Assembly (NCBI RefSeq): GCF_001026905.1
Contig: NZ_LAQL01000019.1
Location: forward strand, 1-64,000
Reading direction: 5' to 3'
From: Kiloniella spongiae
GTDB taxonomy: Bacteria; Pseudomonadota; Alphaproteobacteria; Kiloniellales; Kiloniellaceae
DNA: 64,000 nt
The notes below the pieces were generated by a model. It saw only the letters and a program-made list of their open reading frames with translations. It was not told where the DNA came from and did no database searches. Shown in pieces: positions 9,131-18,303 of this stretch (the first letter of the stretch is position 1; every line of letters begins with the position of its first letter). Position numbers and translations under genes: made by a program.

Positions 9131-9431
9131 GGATCAAGACACCACCTATGATCATTGCAATCCCGACAACACCAGCGAGATCCATCTTCTCACCATAGAT
9201 TACAATGCCAAGCCCAGCGGTCAGGACGATACCAGCACCTGACCATACGGCATAGGTTACGCCGATAGACAGTTGTCTGGTCACGATCGACAACAGATAA
9301 ACTGCAATCAAATAGCCGACAACAGAAACTGAGGTCGGTAAAGGTTTGGTAAAACCATCCGCTGCTTTTAGGGAAAGCGTGGCAATGACTTCGCTCACAA
9401 TTGCGATTGCCAAAATGAAATAAACGGACAT
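9099..9431 (-). CDS. Small multidrug resistance (SMR) family transporter
   Basis: A 110-residue protein with four transmembrane helices. It has the key membrane glutamate Glu14 (AIVSEVIATLSLKAADGF) and the conserved VTYAVWSGAG segment near residues 58-67. EmrE/QacE-like proteins export quaternary ammonium and other cationic compounds by proton exchange as dimers. It lies 78 bp downstream of the CARF nuclease gene on the same strand. No guanidine riboswitch-like leader is evident. Exact substrate is open. Confidence 0.92.
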   Translation of the reverse strand: MSVYFILAIAIVSEVIATLSLKAADGFTKPLPTSVSVVGYLIAVYLLSIVTRQLSIGVTYAVWSGAGIVLTAGLGIVIYGEKMDLAGVVGIAMIIGGVLILNLISNASGH

Positions 9432-9509
9432 GGGATTTAGCCTTTAGGTAAAAAGGTAGATCAAGATAAAAATGCGTCTGCCAGTTAGATCATAAAGTTA
9501 TCCCTAGAA

Positions 9510-10736
9510 CTAGTTTGTTTGCGGCACTTCGATCCAGTTTTCGAGAAAAACTCTTAATTTTGCGATATCCGGCCAACCGGCAACCACCTCTATATGCATC
9601 TGTTGCGCGCGTTCGCGATCGTGATCTGGCAACGCCCGATAACTGAAAATAGCCGTTTTACTCGCTGGTGCACCTAAATCTTTCAACCAATCTAGTTTAT
9701 AAAGCATCGTACTCGACGGACCAGAAGGATGAGAGCTGGGGCTAAAATATCCAGTTTTGCACTCGATAAGATAGAGACGATTATTACAAAGAAACGCTAT
9801 ATCAATCTCGTTTCGCGATCCCGTTGGTGATTCAATATTGACACCACTGGCAACGTCACCAATCTGCACGGGATAGCCCTGTTCGGCCCAGTCATGTTTG
9901 ATTTGATTGATAACAGCATAACCATAAAGCTCAAACCATCCTCCCCTCAAAAACCTGGCTGCATCCTGTCCCCTGAACACTAAGTGATGCTTTTTCCATT
10001 CAAGCAAACCTGTTTCGCAAAAACAGTCCACCAGTTTCATAAAATTATGATTTTTATATAGCTTATGTGAAACAGGACCAGCTTGATAATAACCTTCGGT
10101 TTCCTTTGCCCTGCTCATATATCCATTAAAAGCCCCAATGACCTCTGAAAACTTCTTAACATTTTCGGCCATTTTCTCGCCAAGTAATATTTGTTTTTCA
10201 TTGAGATCATGACGAACCGGGTGTGGCGGAATAATTTTAAATCCATTTCCGGATAAAACATCTTCAAGCGATGCGTTATCAGGAATATCTAGGGTCAATC
10301 TTTCCTCGCCATTTAACCACACAATACGATCGTTACTTGTATCCACCAAAAATGCTGGCAGATTATTACGTATAAAAACGGATACGGCAGCAAGACTAAG
10401 CGCTTTCCCTCCACCAGACGCGTTAAGTACAGCCAATTGTTTTTCTTCAGGAGAGAGAGTTTCGAACACAGCAGAAATTTGCCCAATAAGGGAAGAAATC
10501 TCAATGGGGTCAAGGCCGTCATCAATCGTATGAATATCAACGACAAGTCTATGATCAACAAGCGTGTCTTTGAGGTAACGTGCCTGTTCCAGATGCCCCG
10601 TCCCACAAAGAAGTAACACACGTTTTGGTGGGAAAAACCGACTTTCCGAAATGTTTGCCAACGCCGGATTTAAGTTTGGCAAATTGGTATCTGATACCAG
10701 ACAGATATGAACAGGCCCTGATCCAGTATCAATCAT
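9510..10736 (-). CDS. CARF-domain PD-(D/E)XK nuclease, Card1/VC1899-like (DUF1887), without a CRISPR locus
   Basis: A 408-residue protein with the architecture of Card1/Can2 and Vibrio VC1899. Residues 8-170 form a CARF-like Rossmann domain with RVLLLCGTGHLEQARYL and the nucleotide-binding LNASGGGKALSLAAV (104-118). A helical/winged-helix linker follows (about 180-262). The C-terminal restriction-like nuclease domain keeps GGWFELYGY (Glu269), RNEIDIAFLCNNRLYLIECKTG (Asp312, Glu325, Lys327) and LYKLDWLKDLG. CARF proteins sense cyclic oligoadenylates made by type III CRISPR complexes, but no cas gene or array is here; VC1899 is also CRISPR-independent. The ATG overlaps the meaB-type stop by 4 bp. 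Cleavage of nucleic acid is inferred from the intact active site. Confidence 0.88.
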   Translation of the reverse strand: MIDTGSGPVHICLVSDTNLPNLNPALANISESRFFPPKRVLLLCGTGHLEQARYLKDTLVDHRLVVDIHTIDDGLDPIEISSLIGQISAVFETLSPEEKQLAVLNASGGGKALSLAAVSVFIRNNLPAFLVDTSNDRIVWLNGEERLTLDIPDNASLEDVLSGNGFKIIPPHPVRHDLNEKQILLGEKMAENVKKFSEVIGAFNGYMSRAKETEGYYQAGPVSHKLYKNHNFMKLVDCFCETGLLEWKKHHLVFRGQDAARFLRGGWFELYGYAVINQIKHDWAEQGYPVQIGDVASGVNIESPTGSRNEIDIAFLCNNRLYLIECKTGYFSPSSHPSGPSSTMLYKLDWLKDLGAPASKTAIFSYRALPDHDRERAQQMHIEVVAGWPDIAKLRVFLENWIEVPQTN

Positions 10737-11683
10737 CCCGTTATCACAAAACCAAGTTTATTATTCATTTGCCCCAACAGATCGAATGGAGAACATAAAT
10801 TTAAATCGCCCGGCAAAAGTTTTGTTTTACGGATAAAATCGACGCCTTTATGCCCAAAGTTATCTCTCAAACCTTCAAATAACCAGTGCTGAGCTTGCCT
10901 TTGGCGCCTTACAGAAAGCTCTCCTTTTTCCTGTATCCATTGATAGTGCTGGTCAAGGGTAGATATAAAATCTTGAATGCCATCCTGATTCGTAACCGAA
11001 AGAGATAAAATTTTAACATCCCACTCATCCATGCGCGAGGAAGCCAAGGATAAAGCTCCGCGTAAATCTGCTTTTGCTCTTTCTGCCGTTTTCCCCAAAT
11101 CCGCCTTAGTCACCACCGCTATATCGGGGATTTCAGCAATACCGGCCTTCATAAACTGTAAGGAATCGCCTGATCCCGGTTGAACACAGAACACGATACT
11201 ATCCGCAACACTGGATATATCGGTCTCTGACTGCCCGACCCCCACAGTCTCAATCAAGACGATATCAAATACGGCACGCATCAGGACCATTGCCGCAGTT
11301 GCATGATCAGCCAGCCCCCCCAATCTTTGCCGCGCAGCCATCGACCGTACAAAAATACCCTGATCTTCCGGATCGGTAGAAAAACGAACCCGATCCCCTA
11401 AAAAAGCTCCCCCAGACTGTTTTGAGGAAGGGTCAATTGCAATAACACCGACAGTTCTTCCCTGTGTACGATAGAGGGAAATCATTTCAGATAATAAAGT
11501 CGATTTTCCAACCCCCGGGGGGCCCGTAATTCCAATGACCTGCGCACAGGGTTGCGCATAGCACTCACTTAAAAGAGGCAGCATTTTCTCATAAGACTGT
11601 TCTAGTCCGGAAAGCGCACGCGAAAAAGCCAACTTGCCACCTTGCCGAAGCGATGCCAGATCCGGCGCCACACACTCTGTCAT
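10733..11683 (-). CDS. meaB: MeaB/ArgK-type G3E family GTPase
   Basis: About 316 residues from the ATG at 11683; an in-frame TTG lies 9 bp upstream. The P-loop is GPPGVGKST in GITGPPGVGKSTLLSEM, followed by VGVIAIDPSSKQSGGAFLGDRVRF, the ETVGVGQSETD switch region and VVTKADLG guanine recognition. MeaB chaperones methylmalonyl-CoA mutase, gating adenosylcobalamin loading and release. No mutase gene is in this window, so the client could be encoded elsewhere or be different. The gene is the first of a minus-strand set and overlaps the CARF nuclease start by 4 bp. Confidence 0.9.
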   Translation of the reverse strand: MTECVAPDLASLRQGGKLAFSRALSGLEQSYEKMLPLLSECYAQPCAQVIGITGPPGVGKSTLLSEMISLYRTQGRTVGVIAIDPSSKQSGGAFLGDRVRFSTDPEDQGIFVRSMAARQRLGGLADHATAAMVLMRAVFDIVLIETVGVGQSETDISSVADSIVFCVQPGSGDSLQFMKAGIAEIPDIAVVTKADLGKTAERAKADLRGALSLASSRMDEWDVKILSLSVTNQDGIQDFISTLDQHYQWIQEKGELSVRRQRQAQHWLFEGLRDNFGHKGVDFIRKTKLLPGDLNLCSPFDLLGQMNNKLGFVITG

Positions 11684-11851
11684 GATATCCAATGTGCCCT
11701 TTATTCAACTCTGCAATACGTAATGCTAGCAAAAGCAATCTAAATCAGCATTAAATAACTACCGCTTTTATTCATTTCATTATAGATTCCATAAATAATA
11801 AAAATGCATCCGCACCAAACAACCACTCCTTAAACAAGAAAAAGGTATCGG

Positions 11852-12796
11852 ATGCTAAAAACATGGGATGCCAAAAGAACAAAGAATAAAGAAAGGCTGG
11901 GGATGAAAGAAGAACAAGAGCTTAAATATGGTGACGAAAACAATCTTGTTGAGAAAGTCGCAAGCCTGCTTAAGGTCAATATCGCACACCTGAGCGACAG
12001 CACAAACACTCAAGATGATAAAAGAACATCTCAAAAACCTCCTTTCAGCGCACAGGATTTTTCTGTTTTTGATCACCTCCATTCCAGAGGACGTGCTTCT
12101 ACACAAGAACTAAGCGAATATCTTTCCGCACATCCTGAATCCGAGCTGTTGGATATTGGCTGTGGCATTGGCGGCCCGGCACGTTTTATCGCCGAAAGAT
12201 TTGTCTGCAAGGTTCATGGCATTGATCTGACAAAAGATTTTTGTGAAACAGCCATTTTACTAAACCGCCTTTGCGGTTTGGATAAACGGATTCACATCAC
12301 TCACGGAAATGCCTGTGACATGCCCTATGACGACAATCATTTTGATACCGTCTGGACCCAGCACACATCAATGAATATCGCGGATAAAAAAGCTTTTTAT
12401 TCTGAAATAAAACGCGTTCTCAAGCCCGGTGGCACTTTCCTGTTTCATGATATATTTTCCAACGACAGTCTAAAATCAGATGACGAGTGTCAAATACACT
12501 TGCCAGTCCCTTGGGCAAGTAGTACCGAACACAACCACCTGGTCGCTGGTGAAGCTATTCGGGATATACTGAAAGACCTTGGATTTCACCGGGAAATCTG
12601 GACAGACGTAACCGCAGAAACTCATCTGTGGTTTCATAACTATAGCGCAACAGGAAATGATCAAAACAAGTTATCAAAAGACCTTAATCCTGCACTTTTT
12701 ATTGGTAAGGATTTCCCCGAGCGTGCCAAGAATTTAAAAAAGAACCTGGCATTAAACAAAATATCCGTCATTCAGGGCGTTTTTCGTAAAGGCTAA
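11852..12796 (+). CDS. Class I SAM-dependent methyltransferase
   Basis: A 314-residue protein. SAM-binding motif I is LLDIGCGIGGPARFIAERF (residues about 95-113), followed by VHGIDLTKDFCE, the acidic GNACDMPYDDNHFDTVWTQHTSMNI and a KRVLKPGGTFLFHDIF post-motif. The pattern resembles the family of sarcosine/dimethylglycine and sterol-type small-molecule methyltransferases. The first 75 residues are charged and poorly conserved; the ATG at 11852 has AAAAAGG upstream, but the ATG at 11903 has AGGCTGGGG and is also credible. Substrate unknown. It is divergent from the meaB-type gene. Confidence 0.85.
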   Translation: MLKTWDAKRTKNKERLGMKEEQELKYGDENNLVEKVASLLKVNIAHLSDSTNTQDDKRTSQKPPFSAQDFSVFDHLHSRGRASTQELSEYLSAHPESELLDIGCGIGGPARFIAERFVCKVHGIDLTKDFCETAILLNRLCGLDKRIHITHGNACDMPYDDNHFDTVWTQHTSMNIADKKAFYSEIKRVLKPGGTFLFHDIFSNDSLKSDDECQIHLPVPWASSTEHNHLVAGEAIRDILKDLGFHREIWTDVTAETHLWFHNYSATGNDQNKLSKDLNPALFIGKDFPERAKNLKKNLALNKISVIQGVFRKG

Positions 12797-12898
12797 CGTT
12801 TCTGCGATATTGCCACGAGAAAGAACAAGAAAATAACGAAGAAAAACAACATCCAAAAACAATGTTCCTATGAATAAAACCAAGAGAGAGCCATCAAG

Positions 12899-13330
12899 AT
12901 GCTAACACCTTTTCATATTGCTGTTCCGGTTCGGGATATTAATGAAGCCAGAGAATTCTATGGCACAAAAATGGGGTTCTCCGAAGGCCGTAGCAGCGAC
13001 AAGTGGATTGATTACAACATGTTCGGCCACCAGTTCGTGGTGCATCTGGATGAAACATTGGGAAAAGACGGTAGCGTCGGGCAAATCAAAAATGCCGTTG
13101 ACGGACATGGAGTACCTGTTCCCCATTGTGGTGTTGTCCTGCAGATGGCCGACTGGCAAACACTCGCAAAACGCATGCGTGATATTATCGATGACTTTAT
13201 TATTGAACCCTACATTCGCTTCGAGGGAGAAGCCGGAGAACAAGGAACCATGTTCTTTACCGATCCGTCAGGTAATGCGCTGGAATTCAAAGGCTTCAAA
13301 AACATTGAAAAAGAGCTTTTCGCAACCTGA
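12899..13330 (+). CDS. VOC family (glyoxalase/dioxygenase fold) protein
   Basis: A 143-residue protein with paired beta-alpha-beta-beta-beta modules. It starts TPFHIAVPVRDINEAREFYGTKMGF, where His6 is a likely metal ligand. It ends with QGTMFFTDPSGNALEFKGF, whose glutamate is the usual last ligand; a mid-chain PHCGVVLQM supplies another histidine. This is the pattern of a metal-dependent VOC enzyme such as a glyoxalase or ring-cleaving dioxygenase, but the substrate cannot be read from sequence. A strong bidirectional terminator follows about 115 bp downstream. Confidence 0.85.
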   Translation: MLTPFHIAVPVRDINEAREFYGTKMGFSEGRSSDKWIDYNMFGHQFVVHLDETLGKDGSVGQIKNAVDGHGVPVPHCGVVLQMADWQTLAKRMRDIIDDFIIEPYIRFEGEAGEQGTMFFTDPSGNALEFKGFKNIEKELFAT

Positions 13331-13446
13331 GTAGCTAACATGTACTCCCTGTTTATTCTCCGGCGAGTATCCACAGGGAATAAAGCATCTTCAACGAAAA
13401 TATGACCCAATAAAGAATAAGTTGAGTAAAAATAGTATCCAGCAAA

Positions 13447-13475
13447 AAGGGCCGCAAAATGCGGCCCTTCCTTCT
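13447..13475. terminator. Bidirectional Rho-independent terminator
   Basis: Perfect 9-bp stem AAGGGCCGC / GCGGCCCTT (13447-13469) with loop AAAAT. On plus the tail is CCTTCTTT; on minus it is a T run. It sits between the convergent VOC and outer-membrane-protein genes and can end both transcripts. Confidence 0.85.
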
Positions 13476-13538
13476 TTGCTTCCGGATGGAACCTATCGGG
13501 GAATAGAAAACCCGAAAGCGCAGAATTCCTATTGCGAA

Positions 13539-14843
13539 CTAGAAATAGTAACTGAGACGAACCTGAAGATGATCATCCCGACGAACATCATACTGTAGTT
13601 CTTTTTCGGTCAAACCATCTGTGATCCGTAACTCGGCTTCAATCGTCCATCTATCATTCAGGCGTCGATCTGCCTCGATAGAAAAACTTCGGGCATGGCT
13701 TAAGCGGTCAACAATAACGCCCGCGAGAAAATCAGTATCCTCGACATCGTTCAGGGTTATACGTGCCCCAACAAAGATATCATCATCCAGCACAGCACCC
13801 GGTGCTTCGTCCTGATCGCGGCCATCATAATGATATTCTGCCAGTAAACCCAGATCACCAGCATCACCGATTATCCCAAAGAAGGTATATTCAACACCCC
13901 CGGAAAAGGCGATAAAATCATCCCCCTGCCCACGACGATAAATACCTTCCCCTTTCCAGAGCCATTCATCAAACGTGGCCTGAACATCAATAGAACTCTG
14001 ATTGATAATGTCGTAAAAGGGAATCAATCTTGGTTGGCCGTTACCATCCGGCTTGACCACAAACCGAGGCTCTCGACTTGTACCATAAAAATGAGCGAGC
14101 CCTAGATCCCAATCGCCAAGAACAGTTGAATACCGTAGAGCAAAATCAGGATGGAACTCTTCCAGATCGGACTCATACTCTGCATTATCCGTATCTACAG
14201 GTAGTGCAGATCTCAAGCGCCCTTTCCGCCCCGGAAATGTGCGTTCTCTGAAATAGGGCATAGCAAAGAGATTAATATCACCCCAGCTATTCTGGATACC
14301 CAAATTGACCATTGGTTGACCGAGTTTGTCTTCGCCATCGACATCTTCGACACCATCGGTTTGATTGATGATATCAACCAGATGTCGAGATTCTGTAACA
14401 CCCCAAAAAACCTTGTCCGCCCCTACTTTCAAATCCCAACTATCACCAATGTGCTGGTACTTCAACTCACGAATATCACCATGGCGGCGTTCGTCGTCTT
14501 GAGCATCCAGTCGAAGGAAGGGCTTAAAATCAATACGATCATCACCATCATTCCACTCCACCAAAAACTCTGGTTCAAAAACAATGGATGGATTTAAATG
14601 CTGGTCTCGCTGTCCGCTATGTAAAGCGGAATCAGGAAAAACCCTCAGATCCAAGCTCGCAGATCCTGAGTATTCCCAATAGATGTCACTTTCTTCTTCA
14701 CCTGCCTGTTCCTGAGCGTGCGCCTGACTGGCTGATACAGCAGAAATAATAGACGCCCCCAATGCGACGGCCCCGGTTACAATAACCAGGGCAGCCAACT
14801 TGATCAGCTTCACTTTTTTAAAAAGGATGAAACGCGATCTCAT
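13539..14843 (-). CDS. Putative outer-membrane beta-barrel protein of an MMPL-exporter cluster
   Basis: A 434-residue protein with an N-terminal basic/hydrophobic signal (to about residue 43, SQAHAQ/E). It then has repeated amphipathic beta strands typical of a porin-like barrel, such as WDLKVGADKVFWGVTESRHLVDIINQ and WTIEAELRITDG, and ends in a C-terminal aromatic (RLSYYF), a mark of BAM-inserted outer-membrane proteins. It follows the LolA-like and MMPL genes by only 12 bp, so it is the last gene of that operon. A role in moving a lipid or hydrophobic compound to the outer membrane is inferred from that context. Confidence 0.75.
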   Translation of the reverse strand: MRSRFILFKKVKLIKLAALVIVTGAVALGASIISAVSASQAHAQEQAGEEESDIYWEYSGSASLDLRVFPDSALHSGQRDQHLNPSIVFEPEFLVEWNDGDDRIDFKPFLRLDAQDDERRHGDIRELKYQHIGDSWDLKVGADKVFWGVTESRHLVDIINQTDGVEDVDGEDKLGQPMVNLGIQNSWGDINLFAMPYFRERTFPGRKGRLRSALPVDTDNAEYESDLEEFHPDFALRYSTVLGDWDLGLAHFYGTSREPRFVVKPDGNGQPRLIPFYDIINQSSIDVQATFDEWLWKGEGIYRRGQGDDFIAFSGGVEYTFFGIIGDAGDLGLLAEYHYDGRDQDEAPGAVLDDDIFVGARITLNDVEDTDFLAGVIVDRLSHARSFSIEADRRLNDRWTIEAELRITDGLTEKELQYDVRRDDHLQVRLSYYF

Positions 14844-14855
14844 CTACTCACTCTC

Positions 14856-15677
14856 TTATCTCACGCGTTTGAGCGTATTCTTGGTAAGCTCGCTATCTTT
14901 CAAGCCCTTCTGGAATTCGATCTTGGAAAAGACAAGACGTGTCTTTTTACCCGTCTGATGATTTTCCATGTACATGTTGTACGGGCGCCAGTACTTATCC
15001 AGATGCTGTTTAAAATCCGAAGAAACTAACGTTTTCAGTAGCTTGCCCTTACGATCATAATAATCAATTTTTTGCTGACGATATTCTGAGAGGTCATACC
15101 AAGTAATCATCTTGGTGTAGCCAGAATTTTCATAGGTCGGGGTCTGCTCAACAACAGCACACTGTAATTCACCACAAGGCTCGTCCCGCAGCCATTTGTA
15201 TGTGTATTTTTTCAGTTCTTGCGCAGATAGATCTTCATACGCAAATTCTGACCCTAAAAATGGCCCGGATTTATTCTTGGACGAAATGCGCTTTACGCGC
15301 TTCACAGCCGGCAAATACATCCATTGATCATCAGGGTCAAAAATTTTGGCAAAGCTCAAGAAAGCAGTCCCTTTGACATCCCTAGGCTTATCAAAAATTG
15401 TCAAACTTTTATCGCCAACGTCATGACCTGGAACTTCCAGCGTTTTCTGACGCATTTCACGAATAGATTTATCACCATGGCGGTTTTCTAACTGCATTTC
15501 CATATAGGACTCAGTATCACCAAACCCCCAATCACGGCGGTCCCATTCCTCGGCAATTTCAGTTCCCTTTGCAATATCCGCGGCTTCATCAGCCAGTGCG
15601 GCGCTAGACAGCACCGTACCGGAAGTGAATGCCACAAGAGAAAGAGAGAAAACGGTCGATAATAGTTTTTTACTCAT
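14856..15677 (-). CDS. Outer-membrane lipoprotein-sorting (LolA-like) protein
   Basis: About 273 residues. A signal peptide (MSKKLLSTVFSLSLVAFTSG...AALA/DEAA) is followed by a LolA/LolB-like incomplete beta-barrel domain. Typical segments are GDKSIREMRQKTLEVPG, FDPDDQWMYLPAVKRVKRISSKNKSGPFLGSEFAYEDL and IDYYDRKGKLLKTLV. These periplasmic proteins are regularly encoded beside MMPL exporters and probably carry lipidic cargo. The ATG at 15677 is preferred over one 18 bp upstream because TTGGAG lies about 9 nt before it. It begins 20 bp after the exporter stop. Confidence 0.87.
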   Translation of the reverse strand: MSKKLLSTVFSLSLVAFTSGTVLSSAALADEAADIAKGTEIAEEWDRRDWGFGDTESYMEMQLENRHGDKSIREMRQKTLEVPGHDVGDKSLTIFDKPRDVKGTAFLSFAKIFDPDDQWMYLPAVKRVKRISSKNKSGPFLGSEFAYEDLSAQELKKYTYKWLRDEPCGELQCAVVEQTPTYENSGYTKMITWYDLSEYRQQKIDYYDRKGKLLKTLVSSDFKQHLDKYWRPYNMYMENHQTGKKTRLVFSKIEFQKGLKDSELTKNTLKRVR

Positions 15678-15697
15678 TTTTAAAAACTCCAACATCT

Positions 15698-18040
15698 TTA
15701 TTCGGCTGGCGCAGCTGGTGCTGTGCTTGTTGCTGTTGCCTTTTCTCTATCGAACAGCATCAACAATGGCGGTAACAGAAGGAAATCAATGAACAGCGCA
15801 ATCGCAATTGTTATAGCCGTCAACAAGCCCATATCTGCATTCACCGCAAAGGTTGACAGAGACAGGATAGCAAAACCGGCGACCAATACAGCTGTTGTAA
15901 TCCAAAGCGCACTCCCCACTGTTCTGAAACCATAACGAACAGCATCGGCAGAGGATTCACCACGTTCTGTACGGGCACGATTATACTTACTCAGGAAGTG
16001 AACCGTCGCATCGACAATCAACCCAAGTGATGTCGCCGCAATTACGGAAACAGCCAAACCAACCTGACCAACAAACAGCCCCCATACACCAAAGGCCATA
16101 ATCGCAGGTACCATATTCGGAATCAAACTGATCAGACCCAGCTTCAGGCTACGTAACGCAAACACTAAGGAAAGAGAAATCAAGACAAAAGCCAGGGCTG
16201 TGCCACTCAACATAGATTTGATGTTACGATCAGCAAGGTGTGCAAACATTACAGCGGCACCGGAACCATCTGCTCCCATGTAACCCGGGGCATTATCCTG
16301 TAACCACTGTGATGATTCCAAAGCGATATCACGCATATCATTCGAAGAAACATTATCCAGTGTTACCGTCATACGAGATGCAGATTTGTCGATATTGATC
16401 TGGCTGTTGAGATCAAGACCATAAGGCAGAGACATTTCATACAACAACAGATACTGCGCCGCGAGATCACGTTCATCAGGTAATTTATACCAGCTATCAT
16501 CATCCCCATGCATGGATTTGTTCAAACGCTTGAGGATGTCGGTGATAGAATTCACATGAACGACCTCTGGCTTGGCACGCAACCAATTCGCGAAATCTTC
16601 CAAATGCGCCAGATAAACCGGGCTGGAAACGCCGCCTGATTCTTCGGCATTGATTGAAAATTCAACCTGATAAACTCCGGTCAAATTATCCCGGGTAAAG
16701 TCACTATCAACACGGAAAGGAACAGTGGTATCAAAGTACTCAATGAAACGATCATCTAGCTCAATTCTTGAGATGAAAGAAGATGTTCCAACAACGATTA
16801 GACCCATGCCCAGTAAAAGCTTTGTTCTGTGACCAATTACAAATTCACCCAAACGCTCCATCATAGATGATTTTCCTGTTTCCACAGGTTTAACCCGAAC
16901 GGGCATCACAGCAATAAAGGCAGGTAGAAAAGCAATCGAGATAATCCAGGCCGCAATAACACCAATAGCCGCAATATTACCAAGATCATGGAACGGTGGC
17001 GCTTCAGAGAAATTGAGGCTGAGGAAACCAATGACAGTTGTTAAGGATGTCAGAAATACTGGCTGCATATTAACGCGCAAGCTTTCAACAATAGCATCCC
17101 GTTTTGCTTTACCGTGACGCATTTCATGGAACATTGTCACCAGAATATGCACACAGTCAGCAATGGCGATTGTCAGAATAATCGTTGGCGCCATGGCTGA
17201 TGGTGGTGTCATTTTGATACCGGCATAGCCCGCAGCACCCATCGCAACCATTGTCGAGAAAATGGTCACCAACAATGTGCCCAAGGTACCTGTAAAGGAG
17301 CGCAAAAAAGCAATCAGGAAGATAATGATCACAAGGAACATCAAAGGTGTCAGTGTGCTCATATCTGCCATCGACGCCGCCGGGAAGGCATTACTCAATG
17401 GTGCCAGGCCTGTAATAGCCACTTCAAGTTCCGGATTAGTCGCCTCTATGGTTGCAGCCATGTTTTCTGCAAACTTAACAGCTTCATCAAGAGCAATAGC
17501 ATCATCCGGTGGCAGCTGAAGGGTAATCTGTACCCCGGTTGTTGTGCTGTCCTCGGAAATAATGCGCTTTGCCAATGCCGGCTCGCTCAACGCAATTTGT
17601 TCTATACGATCCAGTCCGGCCTGACTTAAACCACCCGTTTCTTCAACCAGATCAGCAACAGTCAAGTCATCTTCAACGGCTTCTGTGTGCTGGAAGTTGG
17701 TGATGGAATCTACACGAATGGAATAGGGGATTTGCCAAGACTCTTCGGTAAGATCCTGTACAACTTCCAACCACTGCGGGGTAAAGATTTTGCCATTATT
17801 CGGCTTAAGAACAAAAAGAATATTATCTGTTTTGGTATAGATATCCTGCAAACTTTCGAATGCATTCAATTGCGGGTTATCATCGCCAAAAAAGACGCGG
17901 TAATCACTTGTAAAGGAAAGAAAACGTCCGCCCGATGCGACACCTAGTGTCGCTAAAATTGTGACCAGGAGGACGAGCCAGCGCCAGCGAATTATGCCTT
18001 TTGCATAACTGACTGACAGGCGGTCCATGAAATTGCTCAT
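15698..18040 (-). CDS. MMPL/RND-family exporter
   Basis: A 780-residue inner-membrane protein with duplicated RND topology. Helix 1 (IIRWRWLVLLVTILATLGVASG) is followed by a large periplasmic loop, then five to six helices (about 230-385). The second half repeats this with a loop to about residue 615 and a final helix bundle. Typical segments are AIADCVHILVTMFHEMRHG in the first half and AATSLGLIVDATVHFLSKYNR in the second, carrying the intramembrane acidic residues used for proton coupling. MMPL members export lipids or hydrophobic molecules. It is first in an operon with LolA-like and barrel proteins and divergent from a TetR regulator. Confidence 0.9.
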   Translation of the reverse strand: MSNFMDRLSVSYAKGIIRWRWLVLLVTILATLGVASGGRFLSFTSDYRVFFGDDNPQLNAFESLQDIYTKTDNILFVLKPNNGKIFTPQWLEVVQDLTEESWQIPYSIRVDSITNFQHTEAVEDDLTVADLVEETGGLSQAGLDRIEQIALSEPALAKRIISEDSTTTGVQITLQLPPDDAIALDEAVKFAENMAATIEATNPELEVAITGLAPLSNAFPAASMADMSTLTPLMFLVIIIFLIAFLRSFTGTLGTLLVTIFSTMVAMGAAGYAGIKMTPPSAMAPTIILTIAIADCVHILVTMFHEMRHGKAKRDAIVESLRVNMQPVFLTSLTTVIGFLSLNFSEAPPFHDLGNIAAIGVIAAWIISIAFLPAFIAVMPVRVKPVETGKSSMMERLGEFVIGHRTKLLLGMGLIVVGTSSFISRIELDDRFIEYFDTTVPFRVDSDFTRDNLTGVYQVEFSINAEESGGVSSPVYLAHLEDFANWLRAKPEVVHVNSITDILKRLNKSMHGDDDSWYKLPDERDLAAQYLLLYEMSLPYGLDLNSQINIDKSASRMTVTLDNVSSNDMRDIALESSQWLQDNAPGYMGADGSGAAVMFAHLADRNIKSMLSGTALAFVLISLSLVFALRSLKLGLISLIPNMVPAIMAFGVWGLFVGQVGLAVSVIAATSLGLIVDATVHFLSKYNRARTERGESSADAVRYGFRTVGSALWITTAVLVAGFAILSLSTFAVNADMGLLTAITIAIALFIDFLLLPPLLMLFDREKATATSTAPAAPAE

Positions 18041-18229
18041 TTGCTAAGCTCCGAATAGATATCGTTTGCTTCAGCACAGCCATGATTATTTATATATACC
18101 GAAATATGACCTCTGGAACGCAACGAACTTAGAGTAAAAGTTTTACGTTACCTGCATCAAAGACTGATTTTTCTATGGAAATCAGCCTTTGTTCGGTATT
18201 ACCATACTTGAAACATGGCCACTACTGAA

Positions 18230-18252
18230 GTAAACTAGTCGGTGTAGTTTAC
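18230..18252. promoter_or_regulatory. Candidate TetR operator 1
   Basis: Imperfect palindrome of two 11-bp arms, GTAAACTAGTC and GTGTAGTTTAC, around a central G (two mismatched pairs). It lies in the divergent region between the exporter gene and tetR. Confidence 0.65.
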
Positions 18253-18269
18253 TTATTTATGATTCAATG

Positions 18270-18290
18270 TAAACTACACGGTGTAGTTTA
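18270..18290. promoter_or_regulatory. Candidate TetR operator 2
   Basis: Perfect palindrome: arms TAAACTACAC and GTGTAGTTTA around a single G. Its centre is 39 bp from that of operator 1 and it repeats the same core. It ends 13 bp before the TTG start of tetR, so binding would repress tetR itself and, through operator 1, the exporter operon. Confidence 0.75.
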
Positions 18291-18303
18291 TTTGGAGTCG
18301 AAT

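Noticed and set aside
18259-18303. Longer tetR start at ATG 18259
   Set aside because: It would place the perfect operator inside coding sequence and lacks a ribosome site; TTG 18304 has GGAG at the right distance.
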